Shown here piece after piece: positions 35,631 to 43,956 of a stretch of 64,000 nt of DNA (positions are counted from its first letter, which is position 1; each line of letters begins with the position of its first letter). The stretch is from Abyssibacter sp036156195 (GTDB lineage: Bacteria; Pseudomonadota; Gammaproteobacteria; Nevskiales; OUC007). A program made the translations under genes and the position numbers. The notes under the pieces were generated by a model that saw only the letters and a program-made list of their open reading frames with translations, was not told the origin of the DNA and searched no databases. The DNA is taken from assembly GCA_036156195.1 (NCBI GenBank), contig JAYZUZ010000003.1, positions 12,561 to 76,560 of the forward strand. Reading direction: 5' to 3'.

Positions 35631-35661
35631 TTGCGTCAAACGCCCCACGCGTTTAACGCAA
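35631..35661. promoter_or_regulatory. Operator-like 13-base inverted repeat
   Basis: TTGCGTCAAACGC and GCGTTTAACGCAA flank five bases, with one mismatch. It lies 47-77 bases upstream of the GlyGly-CTERM gene start and beside a related half (TTTACGCGCAA). Symmetry and place suggest a binding site for a dimeric regulator. Confidence 0.45.
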
Positions 35662-35752
35662 ACTTTACGCGCAAGCTCCGGGCCTAAACGGTCCTCTTGA
35701 GCTCAATTTCGTGGTCACCTCATCCCAGGTGGGATTGCCGGGCCACAGTTGA

Positions 35753-38700
35753 CTACAAATCGGTGCAGGGAGGGTCGCTGAGGTCAATCAGCTCGCCGAG
35801 TTCAGCGAGATAAAGCCCCAGCCGAACCGCGTCGTGCCCCCGTAGCCGGGCAAGCAGGCGACCGTATTGGCGGAGCTGGGCGGCGTACTGTTCCACGGCC
35901 TTGTCGCGGTAGTGCTCCCGGGCCACGGGGTCGGTGATGGGGTGACGCGTGGTTTTGTAGTCGATCACCCAGAGTTCGCCCTGTGCTGTTTCAAGACAAC
36001 GGTCGATCACGGCGGATACCCACTGTCCGTCTAACCAGCCGGACACGGCGTACTCCGAGGCGTGCCAGGGATGTCCGCCCAGCATCCAGGGTGCGCAGTC
36101 TGCGGTGAGTGTCCGTTCGAGCAGGCTGGTGACCCGGGCTACTGCGACATCCACCTGTGCCTCTGGCATGCCCATCCGGCGAAACCCGGCGCGCATGGGT
36201 GTTTGTCGGGATCGGCCCGCATCCGCCCAGCGGTCCAGGCCCTCAGCGATGACGCGTTCCAACGCTTCGTGAAACATATTGCCGATCAACGTGGCCTGCA
36301 GGTCGCCAACACCCGATGCGGCATCGGGCTCCAGCACCTGCTCACTGGGTTTGAGCGTGCGGCGCTCAACTGGGGACCATGCCGGGGCCGCGAGCGTGTC
36401 CGCCCAGTGAGCGGGCAAGCGGGGCAGGGTTGGGAGTGTGGCGGCTGTAGCGGCGCCTTCGGTGTCTGTGGCCGGCGTGTTCGGGTCCGGCTGCAGCGGT
36501 GCAAACGCCGGCGCCAGCGCCGGCCACAGTCGGGCCGCAATGGAACGCGCACGAGGCTTGAAGTGCCCGCGGGCATCGGCTCCGACGCCGGCGACGAGGT
36601 GCAGCGACTCCTGCGCCCGCGTGACCGCGACATACAGCAGGCGCATGGCTTCAGCCTCGCTAGCATCGCTGGCCAGGTCATGAAGAAAGTCGTATTGGGC
36701 GCAGCCGGGCAAGGCCTCGTCCTCGGGGCGGGGAACGAGCAGGACGCCGTCCCCCACGCTGCGCAGATGCAACAGGGGGCGATCCAGGCCGCGTGGTGCG
36801 CGACCGCAGCCCACCAGGACGACGTGCGCGTACTGCAGGCCCTTGGACTTGTGGATGGTCAGTGCTTCGATGCGCCCACGGCCTGCGCCGCGGTACAGCT
36901 GCGAGAGCTGGCGCTCAAAGCTGGGCCAGTCGCCGAGTTCGCCGCCCCGGCTGCACTGTCGGAGCAGGCGGAACAGGCGCCGGATGGCTTCAAAGTCATC
37001 GGCCGATACACACGCTGGGCCGCTCAGCGCCGTCCAGAGGGCGTCCGCAGCATCGGCGAGCTCGGCACGACGCGCGTTGGCCAGGTCCAGGGCCGCGCGT
37101 AAACGGGCAATGCGCTGGCGGGCGTCATCGGAAAGCCCCTGGGGCAAAGGATCACGCAGACGCTCGGGCCAGCTCATCCCTACCCGGCCCCGGGAAAGCA
37201 CGACGAGGTCCGCCCAGTAAAGCCCCACAAACGGGGCTCGCAGCAGTGCGGTCCAGGCCAGCCGCTCCTCCGGGTGGCGTAACGCGCGAATCAGCTGAAC
37301 CACGTCGCGGACGTCGGGACGCTCGGCCAGAGGGTCGATGTCGACCGCCTGGACGGGTTCGGCCAATGTTCCCCGCAACGCATCCAGCACGGGGGTGAGC
37401 TGCGGGCGAGTGGCCGCGAGTATGGCGATGTGCTCGCTTTGTGGCGTTTGCTGAGCGAGCCGGACGATGGTCTGGACTGCTGCATCCACCTCGGCCTGAC
37501 GATCGGCAGAGGGCACAGGTACGATTTGCACGCCGGTCGCCGTGCCCGTCGCACGACCGGCTGTGCAGGGCGCGTAGGTGACCGTGCCGATGTCGCGGTC
37601 GGATCGCGGCGGAAAAAGCGGTCCTAGCGTGTTGTTAAACCAGTCGATCAACGCCGGGGCGCTGCGGAAGTTCGCGCTGAGCTGCTCGACATGCAGCGAC
37701 AAGGCCCCAAGCTGCCGGGTCTCAATCAGTTCCACGAACAGCCGAACATCTGCCTTGCGGAACGCGTAAATCGATTGTTGCGGGTCACCGACCAGAAAGA
37801 GCGAACGGCCGTCGCCAGGCTGCCAGTTGGCTGTGAGTTCACGGAGCAGGCGAATCTGGGATTCGCTCGTGTCCTGCATCTCATCGACCAGCAGGTGCTG
37901 CATCTGGGCATCGGTCCGGGCGATGGCCTCGCTGCCGCCCTCGCCGCTGGCTGCGGTGACGGCGGCCAGCGCGACCTCGGTGAAATCTGCCTCGCCCCGG
38001 TTGGCAAACTGCAGCCGCAACTGCGCATAGGCCAGGCGCAGCACGCGACCCAGGGCGGCACGCAGCGCGCGGCTGTCCTCAGGCAGCGCCGGCTCGGGAA
38101 GGCTTCGTACGCGGTCCAATAGCCTGCAGAGAGTGTCGCTTTCAGCGCAGGTGGCCAGCACCTCCAGGCAGTCGACAAAGGCCTGTTTGGCCGCGCGGTC
38201 GGATGTCGGAAAGCCCACCGCCTTGTTCACCGTTCGCCGCCACTCGCCCTGGCTGGTCAGCAACAGGTGCGCGACAAACCGCCAGGCGGGTAGCTGGGCC
38301 GGGTCGTCGCCTGGCCAGTCTTCCAGCGCCAGGTCAGCGTGCAGGCTCGGGTCCGGCCAGTGAGCTCGCGCGTGCTGGGCCGCATCCGTCAGCGCAAGCA
38401 CGGCTGCCGATGGCAGCGCCTCAAGCGTACGGCGCAGATGATGTCGGACCAGGGTCTGGAGAATCCGGGCATCGGTGGTGCCGCTGTCGTCCAGTAAAGA
38501 GCCCAGGTGTTCAATCCATTGGTCGCGCTGAGCGAGCAGCCCCGTCAGCGCCGGCAACAGCTGATCAAGCCGGTTATCCGCCCAGGCCAGCACCCGGCCG
38601 ATCGCCGCCTGATCCGCCGGGTCGGTACTGTCATGGGTGCCCTCCTCGAACACAGCGAGTACCGCCTCCATGTACAAGGCCTGGGGGTCCTGGGCGATCG

Positions 38701-39118
38701 CCATCGGGCCGCCCAACCCAGACAGCATCGGCAGCCTGGCTGCCAGCGTCTGGTTGAACGCATCGATGGTCATGGCCTGGAGCCGGTCGGGGTGGCGGCG
38801 CAGTGCCCAAGCCTTGGCCCTGTCCTGTTCGAGGACCGCCTTGGCGTCGGTGTAAAGCCCCTGGAGATAATCCGCATCGGGCGCTGGGCCCTCCGCCAGT
38901 TCCAGTGCTTCCATTACGCGCAGTCGGATCTCGGCCGCGGCCTTGTTGGTGAAGGTGATGCAGACGACAGACTCGGGCTGGTCGACACTGGCCAGCGCGC
39001 GCAGGGCGCGTCGCACCAGCAGCCCGGTCTTGCCGGATCCGGCCGGCGCAATCGTGATGACATGTCGGTCCAGGCGCAGTGCGCGGTCCCGAGCCTGTTG
39101 GTCGGCAGGTGCGCTCAT
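35753..39118 (-). CDS. addA: AddA-type UvrD/Rep helicase-nuclease
   Basis: 1121 residues. Processes double-strand DNA ends for recombination, with the next gene as partner. SF1 helicase motifs in order: APAGSGKT (Walker A), FTNKAAAEIRLR, LLVDEMQDTSESQ (Walker B), GDPQQSIYAFRKADV, LTIHKSKGLQYAHVVLVG and RLLYVAVTRAQESLHLVAG. A RecB-type nuclease domain closes the protein (ELWVIDYKTTRHP). The start codon overlaps the stop of the upstream addB-like gene. AddA is preferred to RecB because the partner is AddB-like and no recC or recD is near. Confidence 0.9.
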   Translation of the reverse strand: MSAPADQQARDRALRLDRHVITIAPAGSGKTGLLVRRALRALASVDQPESVVCITFTNKAAAEIRLRVMEALELAEGPAPDADYLQGLYTDAKAVLEQDRAKAWALRRHPDRLQAMTIDAFNQTLAARLPMLSGLGGPMAIAQDPQALYMEAVLAVFEEGTHDSTDPADQAAIGRVLAWADNRLDQLLPALTGLLAQRDQWIEHLGSLLDDSGTTDARILQTLVRHHLRRTLEALPSAAVLALTDAAQHARAHWPDPSLHADLALEDWPGDDPAQLPAWRFVAHLLLTSQGEWRRTVNKAVGFPTSDRAAKQAFVDCLEVLATCAESDTLCRLLDRVRSLPEPALPEDSRALRAALGRVLRLAYAQLRLQFANRGEADFTEVALAAVTAASGEGGSEAIARTDAQMQHLLVDEMQDTSESQIRLLRELTANWQPGDGRSLFLVGDPQQSIYAFRKADVRLFVELIETRQLGALSLHVEQLSANFRSAPALIDWFNNTLGPLFPPRSDRDIGTVTYAPCTAGRATGTATGVQIVPVPSADRQAEVDAAVQTIVRLAQQTPQSEHIAILAATRPQLTPVLDALRGTLAEPVQAVDIDPLAERPDVRDVVQLIRALRHPEERLAWTALLRAPFVGLYWADLVVLSRGRVGMSWPERLRDPLPQGLSDDARQRIARLRAALDLANARRAELADAADALWTALSGPACVSADDFEAIRRLFRLLRQCSRGGELGDWPSFERQLSQLYRGAGRGRIEALTIHKSKGLQYAHVVLVGCGRAPRGLDRPLLHLRSVGDGVLLVPRPEDEALPGCAQYDFLHDLASDASEAEAMRLLYVAVTRAQESLHLVAGVGADARGHFKPRARSIAARLWPALAPAFAPLQPDPNTPATDTEGAATAATLPTLPRLPAHWADTLAAPAWSPVERRTLKPSEQVLEPDAASGVGDLQATLIGNMFHEALERVIAEGLDRWADAGRSRQTPMRAGFRRMGMPEAQVDVAVARVTSLLERTLTADCAPWMLGGHPWHASEYAVSGWLDGQWVSAVIDRCLETAQGELWVIDYKTTRHPITDPVAREHYRDKAVEQYAAQLRQYGRLLARLRGHDAVRLGLYLAELGELIDLSDPPCTDL

Positions 39119-41709
39119 GAGGGTGTAGTGGCGTCGTTGTCCGTATCCATTTCGCGGACCAGCACGGCGAGTGGTGAGTCCTTGAGGCTGCCCATTTCGT
39201 GGCCGGCCTCCCCTGCCAGAAACGCCCGCGTCAACCAGCGCAGCTGGGCGTGGGTTTCGGCGAGTAGCTGGTCGAAGTCTGTTTGGCTGCGGGGTGTGGG
39301 GTCGCCGTCGATCAGGCGGGCTGCCCAGTTCGTGGCGGATGCCAGACGGCGCCGGTGAGCGTGAACGTGGGCAAACGCAATGCCATCTGCTCGGTCGATC
39401 TCCAGCGCGTTCAGTGCCTCAGGAGTGGCATAAAGTGGCAGCTGCGGTTCGCGTAGGCGATCGGCCTGCCAGCCGCCAGGCTGCACATCCTTGCCGGTTT
39501 TATAGTCGATGATCAGATAACGATCACCGTCACGGCTATGCACGCAGTCCAGGCGGTCGACCCGAAACTCCAGCGGCAAACCTTCGAAGACCAGCGCGGC
39601 GCTTCGTTCGTGTGCCAGCACGGTAAAGGGCTCGCTGCGGCGCTGCTCATGTTGCAGCCAGGCCGTCACTAGCCGGTTGATTCGTGCGCGCTCGGCGTCG
39701 ATGACGAACCGGGGGAAGCGTGAGCCAGGCATGGCCTCGGCCAGGTGGCCGTCCAATGCGAGGGCAACCCGTTCGCGGATCGCCGTCTCGTCGAGTCCCT
39801 GGAGCTGGGCCGATGTGTCCAGGCCATCCCAGAATGTGGCCAGGACGGCGTGGATGAGTTGGCCCTGGAGGAGCGGGCTCAGCCCGTGAGTGGGCTCGTC
39901 CAGTGCGTCGGCGCCGAGACGATACAAAGCCATGGCGGCAAACAGTGATTGCGCACAGGTCTTGATCAAGCCGGTGCCGCCGCGAATCCCCTCTGCCTGG
40001 GGATTCTTGACTGCCGGCAGCGCGGGCTCTTCGGTGATTTCAAGTGGGGCAGGCGTGATGTTCGTCTCAGACCGGGCGAGGCCAGAAGACCAGGTGACCG
40101 GGGGCTCGAGCAGCTGTGTCGGCCGCCGCTCCGCGCCTGTGTCGTCAAGGTCGGCCACGCTCAGGGCCAATGATTGCGTGTCTTGTTGCCAGGCGCGGGT
40201 GAGTGCGCTGGCTGTGCTGAGCTGCGTTGAGGGGGATGCGCCTGGCACCTGCGCATTGACCAGCAGCTCGCGTGCAATGAAGGGCTGGTTCAGCGGGCGG
40301 CCCAGTACGCCGGCTTCATCGGCGCCGAGTATCCAGCGATGATCGGCCGGCAGCTCCGCTGCCGTGGCGAAGTCGCAAATAATGATAGGCTGCAAGACCT
40401 CTGTGCGCGGTGCAAAACGACGCCCCCGCAAGCACTCCCCGGCCCAGCTCACCGCCGTGTGCTGGCTGATGGGGCCCAGGACACGATCCAGCACGGCCAG
40501 TTGTTGCAGCGACTCGCGTACGGCCTCCGTGCTCTGCCAAGCCGCAGACGCTTGATCGGGTGTGGCGCCCCAGCCCAGCGCTTCGAGGCGGCGCAGAAAA
40601 TGCCGGACCCATTCACCCGGCGCTGCCCGGCGGGGTTCGCCGGCCACGGCATCGCGAAAATGCTGCCAGCAACTGGGCGCGTCCGGGCCGGATTGTGTGA
40701 TCAGGTCCTGCAGGTGAATCCGCGGCGCGCAGCGCTCACGCAGCCGGCGTTCCAGTCGGGCGCAGGCCTCACGCTGGGTTGGCGACCATACGGCGCCGGA
40801 GAGCAGCAGCCGGGAAACCTGTGCAAAACCGTTGTCCCAGTGGCGGAGCGACAAAATGTCCAACGCGGCGGCCGCCCAGGGGTTGTCGGCCAGCGAGGGC
40901 GGTTGGTCGGTGCGCCAGGCGGGCGGCAGGCGGTGGGCCGGCGTAATGCCCAATGCGGTTTGCAGGGCGTCATCCAGCGCGATGCGTTCGGCATCCGGAT
41001 TGGCGACTGCGATCACCAGGCGGGGCGGCGCCGCGCTGTCGTCCAGGTCGCGGAGGTGCGCAGTCATGGCCTGGGCGCAGGCCGCGCGCTCCTGTCCTGC
41101 GTCGGTGAAACGCCAGGCCTGCGGCTGCGCGCGGTGCGCAGGCGTCGGAAGCCTGACAATGCGGGTGCCGGCCTGCTCCAATGCCCGCAGGGCTCGCTGC
41201 TGCGCAGGTGTGAGTTGGTAAGCGCCGGACAAGTCCAGCTGCAGGGCATCGGGCGCCTGGATGGCGCCTTGTTGCAAACGCCGGACGAAGGCGTCGGGCA
41301 GCGCCGCCTGGGTCAGTTCGCCCCGTGCCTGGCGTTCAGCATGCAGGCTGCGATGCCAGCGCTGAAAGGCCGCCTGTTCAGGCGTCCAGGCGGGCGCGCG
41401 ATCCAGGTCAATCTGATAGCGGGCGATCAGGCGATCAGCCGAGCGCAGCTGCCGGGAGATGCTGCGGGCGGACAGCAACTGTTCAGCCAGGGGGTCCGTC
41501 TCGACGCAGGCCATCCACTGCGCCAGTTCCTGCACCGGGTGCAAGACCTGCTCATCCGGCCAGCTGGCGGCCCAAGTGTTGGACAGCCAGCGGTCCAGCG
41601 AGTGGATTTGTGGAGATTCCCAGACCGATTGCCCGGCATCTCGTGCGGCGAGCGCCGCCTGTGTCCGACGGATTCGGGCCCGGGATTCGGTGGACGTGAG
41701 CGTTAGCAC
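39115..41709 (-). CDS. AddB-like PD-(D/E)XK nuclease (probable DNA repair protein)
   Basis: 864 residues from a GTG start. Partner of the AddA gene, which starts inside its stop codon. The C-terminal nuclease domain shows DRYLIIDYKTGKDVQ and a PLYATPEAL block; the N-terminal part has inactive helicase-like sequence (WESPQIHSLDRWL, VIAVANPDAERIALDDAL) with no Walker A. This matches the proteobacterial family called probable DNA repair protein, found upstream of AddA homologues. The true start could be a little upstream. Confidence 0.85.
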   Translation of the reverse strand: MLTLTSTESRARIRRTQAALAARDAGQSVWESPQIHSLDRWLSNTWAASWPDEQVLHPVQELAQWMACVETDPLAEQLLSARSISRQLRSADRLIARYQIDLDRAPAWTPEQAAFQRWHRSLHAERQARGELTQAALPDAFVRRLQQGAIQAPDALQLDLSGAYQLTPAQQRALRALEQAGTRIVRLPTPAHRAQPQAWRFTDAGQERAACAQAMTAHLRDLDDSAAPPRLVIAVANPDAERIALDDALQTALGITPAHRLPPAWRTDQPPSLADNPWAAAALDILSLRHWDNGFAQVSRLLLSGAVWSPTQREACARLERRLRERCAPRIHLQDLITQSGPDAPSCWQHFRDAVAGEPRRAAPGEWVRHFLRRLEALGWGATPDQASAAWQSTEAVRESLQQLAVLDRVLGPISQHTAVSWAGECLRGRRFAPRTEVLQPIIICDFATAAELPADHRWILGADEAGVLGRPLNQPFIARELLVNAQVPGASPSTQLSTASALTRAWQQDTQSLALSVADLDDTGAERRPTQLLEPPVTWSSGLARSETNITPAPLEITEEPALPAVKNPQAEGIRGGTGLIKTCAQSLFAAMALYRLGADALDEPTHGLSPLLQGQLIHAVLATFWDGLDTSAQLQGLDETAIRERVALALDGHLAEAMPGSRFPRFVIDAERARINRLVTAWLQHEQRRSEPFTVLAHERSAALVFEGLPLEFRVDRLDCVHSRDGDRYLIIDYKTGKDVQPGGWQADRLREPQLPLYATPEALNALEIDRADGIAFAHVHAHRRRLASATNWAARLIDGDPTPRSQTDFDQLLAETHAQLRWLTRAFLAGEAGHEMGSLKDSPLAVLVREMDTDNDATTPS

Positions 41710-41758
41710 GCGGAAAACTCGGCACGCATGCGCGACAGTGTACGTCAGCTGAGGGCGA

Positions 41759-41775
41759 GAGCCGTGTTACGGCTC
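41759..41775. repeat. Short hairpin between the RNA terminator and the addB start
   Basis: Inverted repeat GAGCCG-TGTTA-CGGCTC in the leader of the AddB-like gene, on the far side of the RNA terminator's T tract. Role unknown; it could add to termination or shape the addB leader. Confidence 0.4.
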
Positions 41776-41779
41776 GTAC

Positions 41780-41810
41780 AAAAAAGATGGCCCGGTGCAA
41801 GCACCGGGCC
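41780..41810 (-). terminator. Intrinsic terminator of the minus-strand RNA
   Basis: Read on the minus strand: a 9-base GC stem (GGCCCGGTG / CACCGGGCC) with a CTTG tetraloop, then ATCTTTTTT. This is a textbook Rho-independent terminator, but no minus-strand protein gene lies upstream of it, so it must end a non-coding transcript. Confidence 0.88.
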
Positions 41811-42013
41811 GAGTACGAAGGCAATGAACGTGAGGGACGACTGGGGAACCATCACTTCACGTCGGCATCCAGCCAGCGGCTCTTGGCCAACCGCTCAAAC
41901 CGAGCGTTCCTTGCCCGGCGACCTTCGAAATTGGAACCTTGCTAGGTTCGAAATCACCATCCTTGCTCGCGCCCGTTCTAACCATCCCTGGACTCCGTGT
42001 CCCTGAACAGGCC
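41780..42013 (-). ncRNA. Candidate Csr/Rsm-type regulatory RNA (CsrA/RsmA sponge)
   Basis: About 234 nt, predicted start at 42013. The minus strand carries six GGA motifs (plus-strand TCC at 42000, 41994, 41985, 41960, 41908 and 41868), four of them in CARGGA context close to the CsrA consensus (CAGGGATG, CAAGGATG, CAAGGAAC). Several fall in predicted hairpin loops: GGAC-ACGGA-GTCC, CCA-GGGA-TGG, CCGGGC-AAGGAAC-GCTCGG (one G-U pair) and GGC-TGGAT-GCC. It ends in a strong intrinsic terminator and has a GacA-type site upstream. There is no open frame with a ribosome site. Such RNAs bind and titrate CsrA/RsmA. Start point and structure are inferred. Confidence 0.75.
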
Positions 42014-42019
42014 GGGCCT

Positions 42020-42025
42020 ATTATG
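42020..42025 (-). promoter_or_regulatory. -10-like box of the regulatory RNA
   Basis: CATAAT on the minus strand, seven bases before the proposed RNA start. No good -35 box is present, as expected for a promoter that depends on an activator. Confidence 0.5.
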
Positions 42026-42071
42026 CGCGCTTCACAAAACATTTCCATGTCAGTCTGTCGGACTGCCCGAA

Positions 42072-42089
42072 TGTCAGATAACTCCTACA
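42072..42089 (-). promoter_or_regulatory. GacA upstream activating sequence candidate
   Basis: TGTAGG-AGTTAT-CTGACA on the minus strand matches the Gac/Rsm consensus TGTAAG-N6-CTTACA at 10 of 12 fixed positions and is centred about 68 bases upstream of the proposed RNA start, a usual distance. It also abuts the dtd start codon. Confidence 0.65.
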
Positions 42090-42090
42090 G

Positions 42091-42528
42091 ATGAAAGCAT
42101 TGCTGCAGCGCGTCACTACGGCGTCCGTTCGCGTGGACGGTGTCCCTGTCGGCGCCATCGGCCGCGGCACGCTCGCGCTGATCGGCGTGGAACCCGCTGA
42201 CGCGGTTGCGCAGGCCGAGCGTCTGGCGCAGCGCATCTTGTCCTATCGCATGTTCCCGGACGAGCAGGGACGGATGAACCGTTCGCTGACAGAAAGCGGT
42301 GGTGGTTTGCTGCTGGTGTCCCAGTTCACACTGGTGGCGGATACCCGCAAAGGCAACCGGCCGGGTTTTTCGACCGCTGCCTCGCCAGCGGTTGCTGAAC
42401 CGCTGTTCGATCGATTGGTCGCGTGTTGCCGGACTGGCCTGGACCGCGTCGAGACCGGCCAGTTCGGGGCGGATATGCAGGTAGAACTTGTCAACGACGG
42501 ACCCGTGACGTTCTGGTTGTCGGCTTAG
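42091..42528 (+). CDS. dtd: D-aminoacyl-tRNA deacylase
   Basis: Removes D-amino acids and misplaced glycine from tRNA; 145 residues, full length, cytoplasmic dimer. The conserved SQFTL block (GGGLLLVSQFTLVAD) and the Gly-Pro motif in NDGPVTFW are present, as is the N-terminal MKALLQRVTTASVRVDG. It is divergent from the regulatory RNA, and its start lies next to the GacA-like site. A hairpin overlapping its stop may end transcription before hisB. Confidence 0.95.
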   Translation: MKALLQRVTTASVRVDGVPVGAIGRGTLALIGVEPADAVAQAERLAQRILSYRMFPDEQGRMNRSLTESGGGLLLVSQFTLVADTRKGNRPGFSTAASPAVAEPLFDRLVACCRTGLDRVETGQFGADMQVELVNDGPVTFWLSA

Positions 42529-42555
42529 CGGGCAGCCGCCTTGCCGGCCTGCCCG
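42529..42555 (+). terminator. Terminator hairpin after dtd
   Basis: CGGGCAGCCG pairs with CGG-C-CTGCCCG (one bulged C), with a short loop, followed by TTT. It begins right after the dtd stop codon. Confidence 0.5.
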
Positions 42556-42611
42556 TTTGCCAGTGCGGTACATCGGAGTATCCTTCGCCCGACACCTGCC
42601 CTGATGCTCGC

Positions 42612-43205
42612 ATGAACCCGCGGATTGCGGATGTCGCGCGCGATACGAAAGAAACGCAAATCGCAGCGCGCATCAACCTAGATGGCACCGGCCAGACCGA
42701 GCTGGCGACCGGTATCCCGTTCTTTGATCACATGCTCGATCAGATCGGACGACACGGACTCATCGATTTGTCTGTGAAGGCGTCCGGCGATCTGGACGTC
42801 GACGACCATCACACCGTCGAGGATACGGGCATCGTGCTGGGTCAGGCCGTGGCCAAGGCAGTGGGTGATCGGCGTGGCATCACGCGTTACGCCCATGCCT
42901 ACGTCCCGCTGGATGAGGCGCTGTCGCGCGTGGTCATCGATTTCTCCGGTCGCCCCGGCCTGCATTATTTCGTCGACTACCCGCGGGCCCGCATCGGGAA
43001 TTTTGATGTGGACCTGATCTCGGAATTCTTCCAGGGCTTTGTGAACCACGCTCAACTCACCCTGCATATCGACAATCTGCGTGGCGTTAACGCGCATCAT
43101 GTGGCCGAAACCATCTTCAAGGCATTCGGGCGCGTCCTGCGGGCTGCGACCACCGTCGATCCGCGGGCTGCGGGTCAAATGCCTTCCACCAAGGGTACGC
43201 TCTAA
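42612..43205 (+). CDS. hisB: Imidazoleglycerol-phosphate dehydratase
   Basis: Sixth step of histidine synthesis, 197 residues; the stand-alone dehydratase, without the phosphatase half of the enterobacterial HisB. Metal-binding blocks IPFFDHMLDQIGRH, DDHHTVEDTGI and NAHHVAETIFKAFGRVL are intact. ATG 42612 gives a standard N-terminus; a much earlier in-frame start inside dtd was rejected. First gene of the his cluster. Confidence 0.95.
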   Translation: MNPRIADVARDTKETQIAARINLDGTGQTELATGIPFFDHMLDQIGRHGLIDLSVKASGDLDVDDHHTVEDTGIVLGQAVAKAVGDRRGITRYAHAYVPLDEALSRVVIDFSGRPGLHYFVDYPRARIGNFDVDLISEFFQGFVNHAQLTLHIDNLRGVNAHHVAETIFKAFGRVLRAATTVDPRAAGQMPSTKGTL

Positions 43206-43307
43206 GGAGCGAGCCCCACCGTTCTTGCAATACGACCCTGGACTTGCCGTGAACCGTTTGTTGCTCAGCGTCAGTGTCCCGACACGATCCGGGCCGGAGA
43301 CTGCCTG

Positions 43308-43955
43308 ATGGCTTCCATTGGCATCATTGATTACGGCATGGGGAATCTGCATTCCCTGTCCAAAGCGATTTCCCGCGTGTCGGCTGAAGACCGTGTCGAA
43401 GTCACCTACGACCCCGACAAGCTGGTTCGCGCCGAGCATCTGGTCCTCCCTGGTGTGGGCGGTGCCAAGCACTGCATGCAGGAACTGCAGCGTCTGGAGC
43501 TGGACGCGTTTGTCCGCGAAGCGGCTGGTCGCGTGCCGATTCTCGGTGTCTGTCTCGGCATGCAGATCATGCTGGAGCACTCAGACGAGAATGGCGGTGC
43601 CGATACCCTGGGCCTGTTCGAGGGCACGGTGGAGGCATTTCCCGAACCGGGGCCTCAGGATGAGGGCGCGGATCGCATCAAGGTCCCTCATATGGGCTGG
43701 AACCAGGTGCGACATACGCGCGAACACCCGCTGCTCGAAGGCGTCTCTGAGGATGCCTGGTTCTACTTTGTTCACAGCTACCGGGCGCGCCCGGTGCATG
43801 ACGCCGACGTGTTGGGCGTGACCCATCACGGGCTGGATTTCGCCTCCGTGCTGATCAAGCCCAACATCTTCGCTGTTCAATTTCATCCAGAGAAAAGCCA
43901 GGGAGCCGGAATGACGCTTCTCGCCAACTTCGTGCACTGGGACGGGCAGGCCTGA
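43308..43955 (+). CDS. hisH: Imidazole glycerol phosphate synthase, glutaminase subunit
   Basis: 215 residues. Supplies ammonia from glutamine to HisF. Class I amidotransferase with the cysteine in GVCLGMQIML and the His-Glu pair in FAVQFHPEKSQG; the N-terminus IGIIDYGMGNLHSLSKAI is typical. The 102-base gap from hisB is the largest in the cluster and holds no recognisable gene. hisA starts one base after its stop. Confidence 0.95.
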   Translation: MASIGIIDYGMGNLHSLSKAISRVSAEDRVEVTYDPDKLVRAEHLVLPGVGGAKHCMQELQRLELDAFVREAAGRVPILGVCLGMQIMLEHSDENGGADTLGLFEGTVEAFPEPGPQDEGADRIKVPHMGWNQVRHTREHPLLEGVSEDAWFYFVHSYRARPVHDADVLGVTHHGLDFASVLIKPNIFAVQFHPEKSQGAGMTLLANFVHWDGQA

Positions 43956-43956
43956 C

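Noticed and set aside
35753..41709. RecB/RecC pair
   Set aside because: The upstream partner lacks RecC features and ends in a PD-(D/E)XK nuclease like AddB; no recD is near.
41940..41962. GGTTCGAA as a tRNA T-loop
   Set aside because: No flanking T stem, anticodon arm or acceptor stem can be drawn; the segment belongs to the minus-strand RNA.
41780..42013. 6S RNA or tmRNA
   Set aside because: No long, bubble-interrupted rod with closing ends, no tRNA-like ends and no tag frame; the GGA-loop pattern fits Csr/Rsm RNAs better.
41857..42048. 63-codon minus-strand open frame inside the proposed RNA
   Set aside because: No ribosome site or domain; it starts upstream of the proposed transcript start, at the edge of the promoter.
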